Below, piece by piece: positions 11,593 through 20,623 of a DNA stretch of 45,476 nt (the first letter of the stretch is position 1; each line of letters opens with the position of its first letter). The position numbers and the translations under genes were made by a program. The notes under the pieces were generated by a model. It ran no database searches and was not told the DNA's origin. It saw only the letters and a list, made by a program, of their open reading frames with translations. The DNA comes from Brochothrix campestris FSL F6-1037 (lineage in GTDB: Bacteria; Bacillota; Bacilli; Lactobacillales; Listeriaceae). Where the stretch lies: positions 1 through 45,476 of the forward strand of contig NZ_AODH01000049.1 of assembly GCF_000525915.1 (NCBI RefSeq). Direction: 5' to 3'.

Positions 11593-11621
11593 AGATTATC
11601 ACCAACTAAATTCAGAGTCAA
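11593..11621 (-). promoter_or_regulatory. Sigma-A promoter of the acyl-CoA synthetase gene
   Basis: Read on the minus strand: TTGACT, 17-bp spacer, TAATCT. It lies about 40 bp upstream of the minus-strand start codon and supports the chosen start. Confidence 0.8.
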
Positions 11622-11690
11622 TAGTTTGATTTGAAGAATAAAAAGTGAAAATATGCTAAATTAAGAAGAACGAAACTAAAGGAGTTTAAG

Positions 11691-12206
11691 ATGACAAAAA
11701 TTGAAGAGTATATGAAGGTCGCTTTAGCAGAGGCTGAGAAGGCAAAAGCGATTGGAGAAGTGCCGATTGGTGCAATTGTTGTTCATAATGATCGAATTGT
11801 GGGACGAGGGCATAATTTACGTGAAACAAGTCAAGATGCCACGAGTCATGCGGAAGTGTTAGCGATTCAAGCAGCTTGTCGAGCAATTGGTTCTTGGCGT
11901 TTAGAAGAATGTGATATTTACGTAACATTAGAGCCTTGTCCAATGTGTAGTGGGGCACTTATATTAGCCAGAATGCGGACAGTCTATTACGGTGCAGCAG
12001 ATGTTAAAGCCGGTACAGCTGGCACTTTAATGAATTTGTTGACCGATGAGCGTTTTAATCATCAATGTGAAGTTCATGCGGGTGTTTTAGAAGAAGAATG
12101 TGGTCAAATTTTAACGGATTTTTTTAGAGCCATTCGTCTGCGTCAAAAAGAGGCGAAACGTATACGTCGTTTAAGTGAGCAAATAGAAAAAGGAGCTATC
12201 GAGTAA
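11691..12206 (+). CDS. tadA: tRNA(Arg) adenosine-34 deaminase
   Basis: Converts A34 to inosine in the anticodon of tRNA-Arg(ACG). It is a zinc-dependent deaminase: His53 and Glu55 in HAE, and Cys83 and Cys86 in PCPMC, form the zinc site and general acid/base. At 171 residues it is slightly longer than average, with a basic C-terminal tail. AAAGGAG precedes the ATG. It is divergent from the acyl-CoA synthetase. Its 3' end is only a few bases from the left end of the IS3-derived element, which has not damaged the coding sequence. Confidence 0.94.
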   Translation: MTKIEEYMKVALAEAEKAKAIGEVPIGAIVVHNDRIVGRGHNLRETSQDATSHAEVLAIQAACRAIGSWRLEECDIYVTLEPCPMCSGALILARMRTVYYGAADVKAGTAGTLMNLLTDERFNHQCEVHAGVLEEECGQILTDFFRAIRLRQKEAKRIRRLSEQIEKGAIE

Positions 12207-12242
12207 AGCGATGTAGTGAACCCAAAAAGTTAGACTTTAATT

Positions 12243-12273
12243 GGAGTAGATAAATCTGCTCCGATTTTTTATT
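12243..12273 (+). terminator. Terminator-like hairpin inside the IS end, downstream of tadA
   Basis: GGAGTAGAT (12243-12251) pairs with ATCTGCTCC (12254-12262) through one G-T pair, followed by GATTTTTTATTTT. It lies within the element end and could terminate tadA transcripts or insulate the element from outside transcription. Confidence 0.6.
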
Positions 12274-12588
12274 TTATGCAGTTAATTTTAGTCGATAAGC
12301 CACTGGGCTTAAACCGTTTAATTTCAGTTTTACTCTCTTATGATTGTAGTAATGAATCCCTTTTTCTAGTTCCCCTTTTAATTCTTCAAAACTATGAAAT
12401 ACTTTACCATAATACATTTCTTGCTTTAATAGTCCAAAGAAATCTTCCATTAGAGAGTTATCCAAACAGTTTCCTTTTCGGGACATACTTTTAATTTGCT
12501 GCTTATTAGCTAAATATTGATAACCACCATAGCCTTTCAAATAATCTCTAACTACTTTCATTTTAAATTCCGCATCATATTTGATCAT
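12274..12588 (-). pseudogene. Fused remnant of IS3 OrfA and OrfB transposase
   Basis: The 104-residue frame joins about 34 residues of an OrfA N-terminus (MIKYDAEFKMKVVRDYL, helix-turn-helix part) to about 70 residues of an OrfB C-terminus. The latter has SMSRKGNCLDNSLMEDFFG and the final HYYNHKRVKLKLNGLSPV segment. Most of the DDE catalytic domain is missing, so transposition is not expected. The fusion keeps the reading frame. If made, such a protein could still bind DNA through the OrfA part. Confidence 0.85.
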
Positions 12589-12668
12589 AAAAAATACCCC
12601 GAAAAGTTAGATTTTTTAGTCTAAATTTTTGGGGCAGTACACGATAGCTCATTTTTTTATATATTTAT

Positions 12669-12805
12669 CGAGCTGATTTCGCTTTTAGTTATCAAGTTCA
12701 ATCAGCTAACTTCTGTGATATTTCAGAAAAAAGACAGCGACGGTAAATAGTCGTTGATCTTTTCTCTTCCAATCTCTTCGAAGTTGAACGAGCTGATTTC
12801 GCTTT
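12669..12805 (-). repeat. Partial duplication at the guaC stop codon (period 120)
   Basis: CGAGCTGATTTCGCTTT occurs at 12669-12685 and again at 12789-12805, where it overlaps the guaC stop. In guaC orientation the unit reads TAAAGCGAAATCAGCTCG. Then come ATTGGAAG and TTTTTTCTGAAAT, the same order and spacing as in the unit behind guaB. The 3' copy runs close to the right end of the IS3 element. Confidence 0.75.
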
Positions 12806-13785
12806 AGTGGTTATCCCCATTAAAAATGGAGTTTTTAACAACCACATAGTCAACATTACGAATAGCCTCTAGTTTTGTTCCGCCAGAATATGAGATAGCA
12901 GATTGAAGGTCTTGTTGCATTTCAATGAGGGTATCTTTTAAGTTCCCCTTATTTTCAACGTGCATTTTTTTACCTTCAACATTCTTTTTCTCACCTTTTT
13001 GGAATTCTGAAGCTGATCCAAAATATTCTTTATAAAACTTACCAGCGATTTCAATTGTAGAGCCCGGTGACTCATTATGAGCGGCAAATAACGAACCAAT
13101 CATTACCATTGAGGCACCAAAGCGAACTGATTTAGCGATATCGCCATTTGTACGAATACCACCATCAGCAATAATCGGTTTTGAAGCCGCTTTTGCACAC
13201 CAGCGAAGAGCCGCTAACTGCCAGCCACCTGTACCAAAACCAGTTTTGATTTTAGTGATACAGACTTTTCCAGGTCCGATACCGACTTTTGTAGCATCGG
13301 CGCCAGCATTTTCAAGTTCACGGACTGCCTCTGGTGTGCCAACATTGCCCGCAATAACGAACGTCTCAGGCAAGTGTTTTTTGAGGTGTTGAATCATATG
13401 GATAACAGCATTTGAGTGTCCGTGAGCAATGTCAATCGTCACATAATCAGGCACGAGTTGTGACGAAGCCAATTGCTCCACAAAAGTATATTCTTCTTCT
13501 TTGACACCGACGCTAATAGACGAAATTAAATTTTTTATCCATCATTGTTTTGATAAAAGCTGCCCGTTTTTGTGGTTCAAAACGATGCATAATATAGAAA
13601 TAACCATTTTCGGCTAATTTAGTTGCGATTGTTTCATCGATAATTGTTTGCATATTGGCAGGGACGACTGGTATTTTAAAACGATGTTTACCAAGTGTAA
13701 CTGAGGTATCACACTCTGAACGACTTGTGACAACACATTTTGCAGGTATTAACTGAATATCTTCATAATCAAATACATTTTCCAT
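12804..13785 (-). CDS. guaC: GMP reductase, frameshifted
   Basis: NADPH-dependent deamination of GMP to IMP, returning guanine nucleotides to the purine pool. It is an IMPDH-like barrel without CBS domains. The active-site cysteine lies in [13 protein letters not shown]. Two frames cover it: an N-terminal part starting [16 protein letters not shown] at 13785, and a C-terminal part ending at 12804. They are joined across a T-run at 13531-13536. One T fewer gives [17 protein letters not shown] and a 326-residue protein of standard length. I read it as an intact gene with a probable sequence error. Being oriented against the cyd operon, it is expressed separately. CGAA elements upstream (13787-13790, 13805-13808) are weak PurR-box candidates. 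Confidence 0.9.
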
Positions 13786-14171
13786 TCGAATACACTCCTA
13801 AATACGAATTAAACATAACTCGTCTTAATAAATTGTTCGTACTTTTAAAAGATTACACCATCTTAATGACTTTGTCAAAGAGGTTTTTTTATTAAAAAGG
13901 TATATGTCAGAATGTTACATATATTATAAAAAAGGGAATGTGTAGAACAGCAATTGCCACAAAAGTAAAATATTTACGACGTTTTTGCTAGTTGTTGCTG
14001 AGTGATGTTACTAACTATGTCTAAAAGACACTAATTAGATGACGAATAGACGCATAATGTTCACAAATACAGGTCTAAAGTCACGATGAAAACGATGTAA
14101 TATGTTCTATTGTTTAAGTATGATGAAGCTTTTGAGTAAGGACTAACTTAATACGTTCGGAGGAGAAAACT
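13786..14171. other. Divergent intergenic region guaC / cydA
   Basis: 386 bp without a gene. ATGAAAACGATGTAA (14086-14100) matches a CcpA cre site except at one conserved position. ATGTTCACAAA (about 14058-14068) contains one good Rex half-site (TTGTGAA on the minus strand) but no clear second half. Both would fit cyd control by carbon source or redox state, but they were picked by eye. The cydA ribosome binding site GGAGGAG is at the right edge. Confidence 0.4.
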
Positions 14172-15590
14172 ATGGATCAACTATTTTTAGCGCGTTTTCA
14201 GTTTGCGTCAACCACAATCTTTCACTTTTTATTTGTACCATTAAGTATCGGTCTTGTATTTATGGTTGCGTTAATGGAAACATTACATGTTTATAAGAAA
14301 AAACCAGTTTATCGTAAAATGGCCATCTTTTGGGGACATTTATTCCTGCTCAATTTTGCAGTCGGGGTTGTAACTGGTATTATTCAAGAATTTCAGTTTG
14401 GAATGAACTGGTCGGATTATTCTCGTTTTGTCGGGGATGTGTTCGGAGCACCGCTTGCGATTGAAGCGTTGTTAGCCTTCTTTATGGAATCAACTTTTAT
14501 TGGGGTATGGATTTTTGGGCGAGATCGTTTGTCGCCAAAAGTACATTTACTTAGTATTTGGCTTGTTTCGTTAGGAACAACGTTATCGGCACTGTGGATT
14601 TTAGCGGCTAACTCATTTATGCAAGAACCGGTTGGTTTTCAAATGGTTAACGGTCGTGCTGAAATGAATGACTTTGGGGCTTTGTTAACAAATCCGCAAC
14701 TCATTGTTGAATTCCCTCACGTTATTTTTGGAGCCTTATGTACTGGAGCCTTCTTTATCGCAGGCGTCAGTGGTTTTCAAATGGCGAAAAAACGTCATGT
14801 TAACTTCTATAAAACATCGTTACGGATTGCTTTAATCGTAGCCTTAGTGGGATCATTAGGTGTAGCGTTTAGTGGTCACTGGCAAGGGCAGCATTTAGTG
14901 AAAACACAGCCGATGAAAATGGCGGCAGCTGAAGGATTATGGGAAGATTCAGCCGATCCGGCACCGTGGTCTCTAATTGCGAATATTAATGTTAAAGAGC
15001 AAAAAAATGAGTTTGATTTAGAAATCCCTTACGCCTTAAGTTTCTTATCTTATTCTAAATTTAGTGGCAGTGTTGAGGGGATGAAATCGTTACAAGCAAA
15101 ATATGAAAAACAATATGCAAGCGTGGCGGGTGAAAATATGAACTACATTCCACCAGTTAAAACGACATATTGGAGTTTCCGCGGTATGGTCTTTTCAGGG
15201 ATGGCGATGTTGTTAATGGCAACCTTAGGATTATTCCTCGACTGGCGTCGTAAACTTGAAACAAGTACACGTTACTTGAAACTACTCGCACCAGTAATGG
15301 CCTTGCCGTTTTTAGCTAACTCATTTGGTTGGGTAATGACTGAAATTGGTCGTCAACCATGGGTGGTGTTTGGTTATCAAACGACGGCAGATGCGGTTTC
15401 ACCGAACGTGTCCGCCGGTAGTATTTTATTCTCAACCATATTATTTATCGCAATCTTTGCGTTATTAGCAGCCGTATTGGTATTCTTAATGGTTAAGGCC
15501 ATTAAAGAAGGACCAGATCATGCGGATAAAGGGCATGATGACGACACCGTCGATCCATTCGAAGAAGGAGGTTACACACATGAGTCTTAA
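14172..15590 (+). CDS. cydA: Cytochrome bd quinol oxidase subunit I
   Basis: A heme-bearing subunit of the high-affinity bd oxidase. The 472 residues match the short-Q-loop form usual in Firmicutes. His18 in STTIFHF corresponds to a heme ligand, and His183 in EFPHVIFGA to a heme b558 ligand. About nine hydrophobic segments are seen. AGGAG precedes the ATG. The 3' end overlaps cydB by 11 bp. It is the first gene of the cydABCD operon. Confidence 0.97.
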   Translation: MDQLFLARFQFASTTIFHFLFVPLSIGLVFMVALMETLHVYKKKPVYRKMAIFWGHLFLLNFAVGVVTGIIQEFQFGMNWSDYSRFVGDVFGAPLAIEALLAFFMESTFIGVWIFGRDRLSPKVHLLSIWLVSLGTTLSALWILAANSFMQEPVGFQMVNGRAEMNDFGALLTNPQLIVEFPHVIFGALCTGAFFIAGVSGFQMAKKRHVNFYKTSLRIALIVALVGSLGVAFSGHWQGQHLVKTQPMKMAAAEGLWEDSADPAPWSLIANINVKEQKNEFDLEIPYALSFLSYSKFSGSVEGMKSLQAKYEKQYASVAGENMNYIPPVKTTYWSFRGMVFSGMAMLLMATLGLFLDWRRKLETSTRYLKLLAPVMALPFLANSFGWVMTEIGRQPWVVFGYQTTADAVSPNVSAGSILFSTILFIAIFALLAAVLVFLMVKAIKEGPDHADKGHDDDTVDPFEEGGYTHES

Positions 15591-16593
15591 TGAATTATGG
15601 TTTCTACTAGTAGCGGTCTTGTTTATCGGCTTCTTCTTCTTAGAAGGTTTTGATTTTGGCGTCGGTATGAGTATGCGTATGCTCGCGAAAGATGAAAAAG
15701 AACGAACTGTGCTTGTCTCAACGATTGGACCGTTTTGGGATGCGAATGAGGTGTGGTTACTCACCGCTGGTGGGGCGTTATTTGCAGCTTTTCCACACTG
15801 GTATGCAACGATGTTCAGTGGGTATTACTTGCCACTTTTTGCAGTGCTAATGCTCTTGATTGGACGAGGTGTTTCGTTTGAATTTCGTCGAAAACATGAC
15901 CATCCGAATTGGACTAAAACATGGGACTGGGTCATCTTTGTTTCCAGTACGTTAATTCCATTATTGTTTGGTGTTCTATTTACTAGCCTATTAAAAGGGA
16001 TGCCAATTGATGCAAACATGAACATGTATGCGGGCTTTACCGATTATATTAATGTTTACTCTGTTTGGGGTGGTTTAACGTTAATGCTCTTATGCTTATA
16101 TCATGGGTTGCTCTACATTACGTTACGTGTTGATCATGACTTACGTGGTCGCGCCCGGTCGTTAGCATTAAAAGTAGGTGTAGGCGTTGTTGTTGCACTT
16201 GTTGTTTTTGTAGGATTGTCAGTGCTTTATACTGATATTTTTGAAGTTCGTCTCGTGCCGGTATTGATTACGATTGGTTTTATTGTCGTCATGTACGCTG
16301 CGTCATGGTTGATGACGTTGAAAAAGGCAGAGAAGTTATCGTTTACTTTTTCTGGACTCGGTATCGCTGGTGTCATTTCACTCATTTTCGTGTCATTATT
16401 CCCACGGGTAATGATCAGCAGTATTGATACTGCTTATAACTTAACAATTACAAATGCGGCAAGCGGGGCTTATTCATTAAAAGTGATGACAATTGTCGCT
16501 TGTAGCTTACTGCCATTTGTTCTTGGGTATCAAATTTGGAGTTACTACGTCTTCCGCAAACGCGTAACTCAGGAAGATAAACATATTTATTAA
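15580..16593 (+). CDS. cydB: Cytochrome bd quinol oxidase subunit II
   Basis: A 337-residue membrane protein that pairs with CydA. The frame is open further upstream, but the ATG at 15580 follows AAGGAGG and gives MSLNELWFLLVAVLFIGFFFLEGFDFGVG, the standard start with the GFDFG motif. FWDANEVWLL is also conserved. It overlaps cydA by 11 bp, and its stop overlaps the cydC start (TAATG). Confidence 0.97.
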   Translation: MSLNELWFLLVAVLFIGFFFLEGFDFGVGMSMRMLAKDEKERTVLVSTIGPFWDANEVWLLTAGGALFAAFPHWYATMFSGYYLPLFAVLMLLIGRGVSFEFRRKHDHPNWTKTWDWVIFVSSTLIPLLFGVLFTSLLKGMPIDANMNMYAGFTDYINVYSVWGGLTLMLLCLYHGLLYITLRVDHDLRGRARSLALKVGVGVVVALVVFVGLSVLYTDIFEVRLVPVLITIGFIVVMYAASWLMTLKKAEKLSFTFSGLGIAGVISLIFVSLFPRVMISSIDTAYNLTITNAASGAYSLKVMTIVACSLLPFVLGYQIWSYYVFRKRVTQEDKHIY

Positions 16594-18303
16594 TGGATCG
16601 CAGTCTCTTTACGTATAAGGGAATTAAATCTGTTATGGTAGCCTTGGTGATCTTATCGATCATTCAAGGTTTTTCCATTATTATGCAGGCGATTTATTTA
16701 GCGACAGCTCTTAGTGATTTGTTTGCGGGCCACTCTTTTCAAGCAGTGTCAGGCCAATTACTCGGGTTCGTAATCGCAATTATCGTCCGTTACTTTATGC
16801 AGTCTTTTAAAAATCGCTTGGCCTATCAGTTTGCTGCTAAAACAGGCACGACTTATCGTCGGGCAGTGATTGAGCAATTGTTCAGACTTGGATCGGTGGA
16901 ACTGAGTCACATAGGTACAGGACAAACAGTGACCTTGATGATGGAAGGTGTGGCTAAGTTTCGCCGCTATCTTGAATTGTTTTTGCCAAAGTTTGCCAGT
17001 ATGGCAGTGATTCCACTAATGATTGGTGTCTATCTGTTGTTTGTCGATCTCAAGTCAGCAGTGGTTCTGGGGCTTACCTTTATTATTTTAATTGGTTTTA
17101 TGATTTTACTCGGATGGGCAGCTCAAAAAAATGCGGATGCGAAATGGGCATCCTATGAAAAACTGAGCAATCACTTTGTCGACTCGCTTCGAGGTATCGA
17201 AACGTTGCGTTATTTAGGGATAAGTCGTAAACATGAAAAACAGATTGCTTTTGTCAGTGAAAATTACCGAAAATCAACGATGTCAACGTTGAAAGTAGCC
17301 TTCTTATCTTCTTTTGCTCTCGACTTTTTCACAATGCTAGGTGTCGCAACGATTGCTGTCTTTTTAGGCGTGCAATTAATTAACGGCACGATGATGCTTT
17401 ATCCAGCCTTGCTTGCCCTTATTTTAGCGCCGGAATTTTTCTTACCGGTAAGGGAAGTCGGAACCGATTTTCATGCATCGCTTGATGGTCAAGAAGCTGG
17501 AAAGGCAATGCAAGCAGTACTGAATAGCGAGGTTACACGTGAAACAACAGCGGTTGTTGCAGCATGGACATCAACGAGTAGTTTGACAATGAATAACGTC
17601 GTCGTTAAGGGTGAGGATGATGCAGTTAGGTTGCAACTCAATGATGCATTAACCTTTAAGGGAAATCAAAAAATCGGTGTGATTGGCGCGAGTGGCTCTG
17701 GTAAATCGACTTTTATCAACTTGTTAGGTGGTTTTTTGGAGGCGGAAGGAACCATGATGCAAGACAGTCAGCCGATAAGCAGCCTAGCGCAAGCAAGTTG
17801 GCAAGAGCAGGTGACATTTATTCCGCAACATCCCTATGTGTTTCATTTAAGTTTACGTGATAATATTCGCTTTTATCGTCCTGATGCCTCTGAAGATGAG
17901 GTGTATTCAGCCGTTAAACAAGCAGGGTTGGAGGACTTTGTTGCGCAATTACCTGACGGTCTTGATACATATGTGGGAGAGAGCGGGCGTCAAATGAGTG
18001 GGGGTCAAGAGCAACGGGTGGCTTTAGCGAGGGCCTATATTGCACGTCGTCCAATCATGTTGCTCGATGAACCGACCGCCCATTTGGATATCGAAACAGA
18101 GGCGGAATTAAAAGCAACAATGGTGCCGCTATTCGAACGAAAATTAGTCGTCTTAGCGACTCATCGGTTGCATTGGATGCAACAAATGGATTGGGTGATT
18201 GTGTTGGCACAAGGCCAAATTGTTGAGCAGGGCGAGCCTGAAAAACTCTATGCAAAAAAAAGGGGCCTACTACGAGCTAGTCTGTGCCCAGTTAGGAGTC
18301 TAA
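16593..18303 (+). CDS. cydC: CydC-type ABC transporter (bd oxidase assembly), frameshift at 3' end
   Basis: One half of the heterodimeric CydCD exporter, which exports thiols and is needed to assemble cytochrome bd. The N-terminal six-helix membrane domain covers about residues 1-310. The ATPase domain follows, with Walker A GASGSGKST (from residue 365), signature MSGGQEQR (about 468-475) and Walker B MLLDEPTAHLD. An eight-A run at 18254-18261 shifts the frame. With seven A the protein ends KKGAYYELVCAQLGV at 18303, one base before the cydD start, giving 569 residues. That clean junction supports a sequence error. Confidence 0.93.
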
Positions 18304-18304
18304 C

Positions 18305-20056
18305 ATGTTACAAGATTCGTGGATTCGACCTTATATGAGAAAATATCGCGGCTTATTTATTGGTGTGGTCGCCATCGGGACCTTGACCTTTTTATTATCG
18401 GGTGCGCTCATGTACGTGTCAGGTTATTTAATTACAAAATCAGCCACGCAACCAGAGTCGATTTTAATGGTCTATGTGCCAACTGTCGCAGTACGTGCAT
18501 TTGGGATTGGTCGTTCAGTTTCGCGTTACCTTGAACGTTTAACAAGCCATAATTTAATTTTAAAAATATTAGCAGAAATGCGTAGTCGCCTGTATCGGGT
18601 GTTAGAACCGCAAGCGTTATTTATCCGGAAACGATTTAAAACAGGTGACATGCTCGGTGCCTTATCGAATGACATTGAACATTTGCAAGATTACTACTTG
18701 AAAACATTTTTCCCTGCAGTAGTCTCGTTAATTATGTACGCGATTATTATTTTGCTAATCGGTGCGTGGTCTGTGCCATTTGCCCTGTTACTAGGCTGTG
18801 TGTTAGCGCTGTTGATGTTTGTTGGGCCGCTCATCTCATTGTTATATGTCGGTGCTAAAAATGAACAGTTGAAAGCCGGTCGGGGACAATTATATACGAC
18901 CTTCGCCGATGCGATTTTAGGGATGGGTGATTGGCTATTCAGTGGGCAATCACAGCGTTTTATCACGCAGTATGAAGGATCCGAACAAGCGCTCTTAGTG
19001 ATTGAAAATAAAAAGAACCGTTTCATCGCCTACCGTGATTTCTGCAGTCAATTGATATTGGCAGTGGGTGTAGTGTTAATTATTTGGTGGTCAAATGCAC
19101 AGGTCGGTGCGGGTGTCTTTTCACCGACATTGGTCGCAGCATTTGCCCTCGCCTTATTATCATTAGGTGAGGTCTTTTTACCAGTTGCAGGCGCAGTGAG
19201 TGAAAAAGCAACCTATGTAGAATCCCTCAAACGACTGCATCAATTGGAAGATAACCAACTGCCATCATGGGAAGAAGAAGGCGTAGCGGTCGAGCAGAAC
19301 TTAACCTTGCCACGTGAGGCAACGCTCGTTGTTGAAAACGTCAATTTCACGTATCCCAACAGTACGGAACAAATTATCGCTGACTTGAATCTCTCTTTTG
19401 GACCCGGAACAAAAACGGCCATTATTGGTCGATCAGGAACGGGGAAGTCCACTTTGTTACAACTGCTACAAGGCGCATTAGAACCGACCAGTGGTTTGGT
19501 GAGCTATGGTGATACAGCTGTCTCGCAGTGGGGTGTTAATATTGCCGAGGTGATGGGTGTCTTGAATCAAAAAGCCTATTTATTTGATACGACCTTAGCC
19601 AATAATTTACGGATGGGTAACCAACAGGCAACCGATGCGGAATTAACAGCGGTGGTGCAACAAGTCGGTCTTACATCCTTAGTTGAGCGCTTACCTGCAG
19701 GTTTTAAAACACAGATGCGAGAAGCAGGTGAACGTTTTTCTGGTGGTGAACGTCAACGCATTGCGTTGGCCCGTATTTTATTACAAAAAACACCGGTTGT
19801 TGTTTTAGATGAACCAACCGTGGGTCTCGATCCGATTACAGAGCAACAATTGTTGGCAACGATGTTTGAGACGTTACAGGATAAAACAGTTATTTGGGTG
19901 ACGCATCATTTAATCGGTGTCGAACAGATGGATAAAGTTCTCTTTTTAGAAAAGGGAAAAGTTGAAATGTCTGGTACACATGTTGAGTTATTAGCCAGCA
20001 ATGTTCGATACCAACGTCTTTATCAGCTCGATCGGCCACAAATAGCGAGTAGCTAA
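18305..20056 (+). CDS. cydD: CydD-type ABC transporter (bd oxidase assembly)
   Basis: The partner of CydC, 583 residues. It has a six-helix membrane domain, then an ATPase domain with Walker A GRSGTGKST, signature FSGGERQR and Walker B VVLDEPTVGLD. The ATG follows one base after the corrected cydC stop, so the two halves are made together. It is the last gene of the operon. No strong intrinsic terminator was seen before the SRP RNA promoter. Confidence 0.95.
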   Translation: MLQDSWIRPYMRKYRGLFIGVVAIGTLTFLLSGALMYVSGYLITKSATQPESILMVYVPTVAVRAFGIGRSVSRYLERLTSHNLILKILAEMRSRLYRVLEPQALFIRKRFKTGDMLGALSNDIEHLQDYYLKTFFPAVVSLIMYAIIILLIGAWSVPFALLLGCVLALLMFVGPLISLLYVGAKNEQLKAGRGQLYTTFADAILGMGDWLFSGQSQRFITQYEGSEQALLVIENKKNRFIAYRDFCSQLILAVGVVLIIWWSNAQVGAGVFSPTLVAAFALALLSLGEVFLPVAGAVSEKATYVESLKRLHQLEDNQLPSWEEEGVAVEQNLTLPREATLVVENVNFTYPNSTEQIIADLNLSFGPGTKTAIIGRSGTGKSTLLQLLQGALEPTSGLVSYGDTAVSQWGVNIAEVMGVLNQKAYLFDTTLANNLRMGNQQATDAELTAVVQQVGLTSLVERLPAGFKTQMREAGERFSGGERQRIALARILLQKTPVVVLDEPTVGLDPITEQQLLATMFETLQDKTVIWVTHHLIGVEQMDKVLFLEKGKVEMSGTHVELLASNVRYQRLYQLDRPQIASS

Positions 20057-20077
20057 GCTGTTAGTTATAGTTAACAC

Positions 20078-20106
20078 TTGCGCTTTTTGGAAAAAATAGG
20101 TAAAAT
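20078..20106 (+). promoter_or_regulatory. Promoter of the SRP RNA gene
   Basis: TTGCGC (20078-20083), 17-bp spacer, TAAAAT (20101-20106). The expected start point, around 20112, coincides with the first conserved bases of the RNA. Confidence 0.8.
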
Positions 20107-20111
20107 ATACT

Positions 20112-20380
20112 TATCGTGCTAGATGGGATGGTAGCGGCGTCCTGTAACTCGCAATCCGCTTAGCGAGATTGAATTCCTCTGAGGAGGGCGATAATAGGGA
20201 TGGCAGCCAGAAGTAAGTGATGTTGAGGTTTGGGTCCTGCGCAATGAATCTTCATGAACTATGTCAGGTCCGGAAGGAAGCAGCATTAAGTGAATCAATT
20301 CATGTGCCGTGGGGTTGCCTGGGCGGAGTTAACTGCTTGTGTAACGCATTTTTATTACGTTCGAACAGAGGTGCACGACT
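20112..20380 (+). ncRNA. ffs: Signal recognition particle RNA, large Bacillus type
   Basis: About 270 nt, the long form with an Alu domain as in Bacillus. The conserved Ffh-binding helix 8 core is GTCAGGTCCGGAAGGAAGCA near 20265. GTGCCGTGGGGTTGCCTGGG follows around 20305. The 5' end TCGTGCTAGATGGGATGGTAGCGG matches the Alu part in short blocks, and its TCGTGC pairs with GTGCACGA at the 3' end. It acts with Ffh in co-translational targeting of membrane and secreted proteins. Ends are placed by pairing and may be off by a few bases. Confidence 0.94.
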
Positions 20381-20446
20381 TAAATTAAAGTTGATGAACC
20401 ACCCATAAAGGAACACTCTAAGGCATAGCCGAAGTCACTGTAATAG

Positions 20447-20469
20447 AATTCGACTTTGGCTCCAATCTG
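20447..20469 (+). repeat. Copy of the ATTCGACTTTG motif before a terminator
   Basis: The 23 bp match 21 of 23 positions of the reverse complement of 9678-9700. The motif ends immediately before the terminator stem at 20470. It belongs to the dispersed intergenic family described in the findings. Confidence 0.7.
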
Positions 20470-20498
20470 GGACGCTATCATTCGATAGCGTCCTTTTT
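20470..20498 (+). terminator. Intrinsic terminator downstream of ffs
   Basis: Perfect 10-bp stem GGACGCTATC / GATAGCGTCC with loop ATTC and five T. It lies about 90 nt beyond the mature SRP RNA end, so the primary transcript would be trimmed. Confidence 0.93.
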
Positions 20499-20623
20499 GC
20501 TGTTTTAAGGCTGAGGAGTACGTTGGTTAATTTTAGGTGTGTTGGTTGTTACGATAGTGGCGAAAAATGCGTCTAATGATGTATAATAGAAGGTATGAAG
20601 TAAACAAAAGGGAGTTCTGGATT

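Larger units (their letters stand above)
12212..12641. mobile_element. 430-bp internally deleted IS3-family (IS150-like) element
   Basis: Terminal inverted repeats of about 25 bp: the left end is TGTAGTGAACCCAAAAAGTT (12212 onward), the right end read inward is TGTACTGCCCCAAAAATTTA (from 12641). The flanking 3 bp are CGA on both sides (12209-12211 and 12642-12644), consistent with the 3-4 bp target duplication of IS3 elements. Full-length relatives are about 1.2-1.5 kb. Only the start of orfA and the end of orfB remain, on the minus strand. The element cannot encode a working transposase but keeps both ends and could be moved in trans. Confidence 0.87.

Noticed and set aside
13786..14171. Complete Rex operator before cydA
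   Set aside because: Only one half-site (TTGTGAA on the minus strand) is convincing; the other half does not match.
20217..20408. 63-codon frame inside the SRP RNA
   Set aside because: It lies over the conserved Ffh-binding core of the RNA; the sequence is explained by the RNA.
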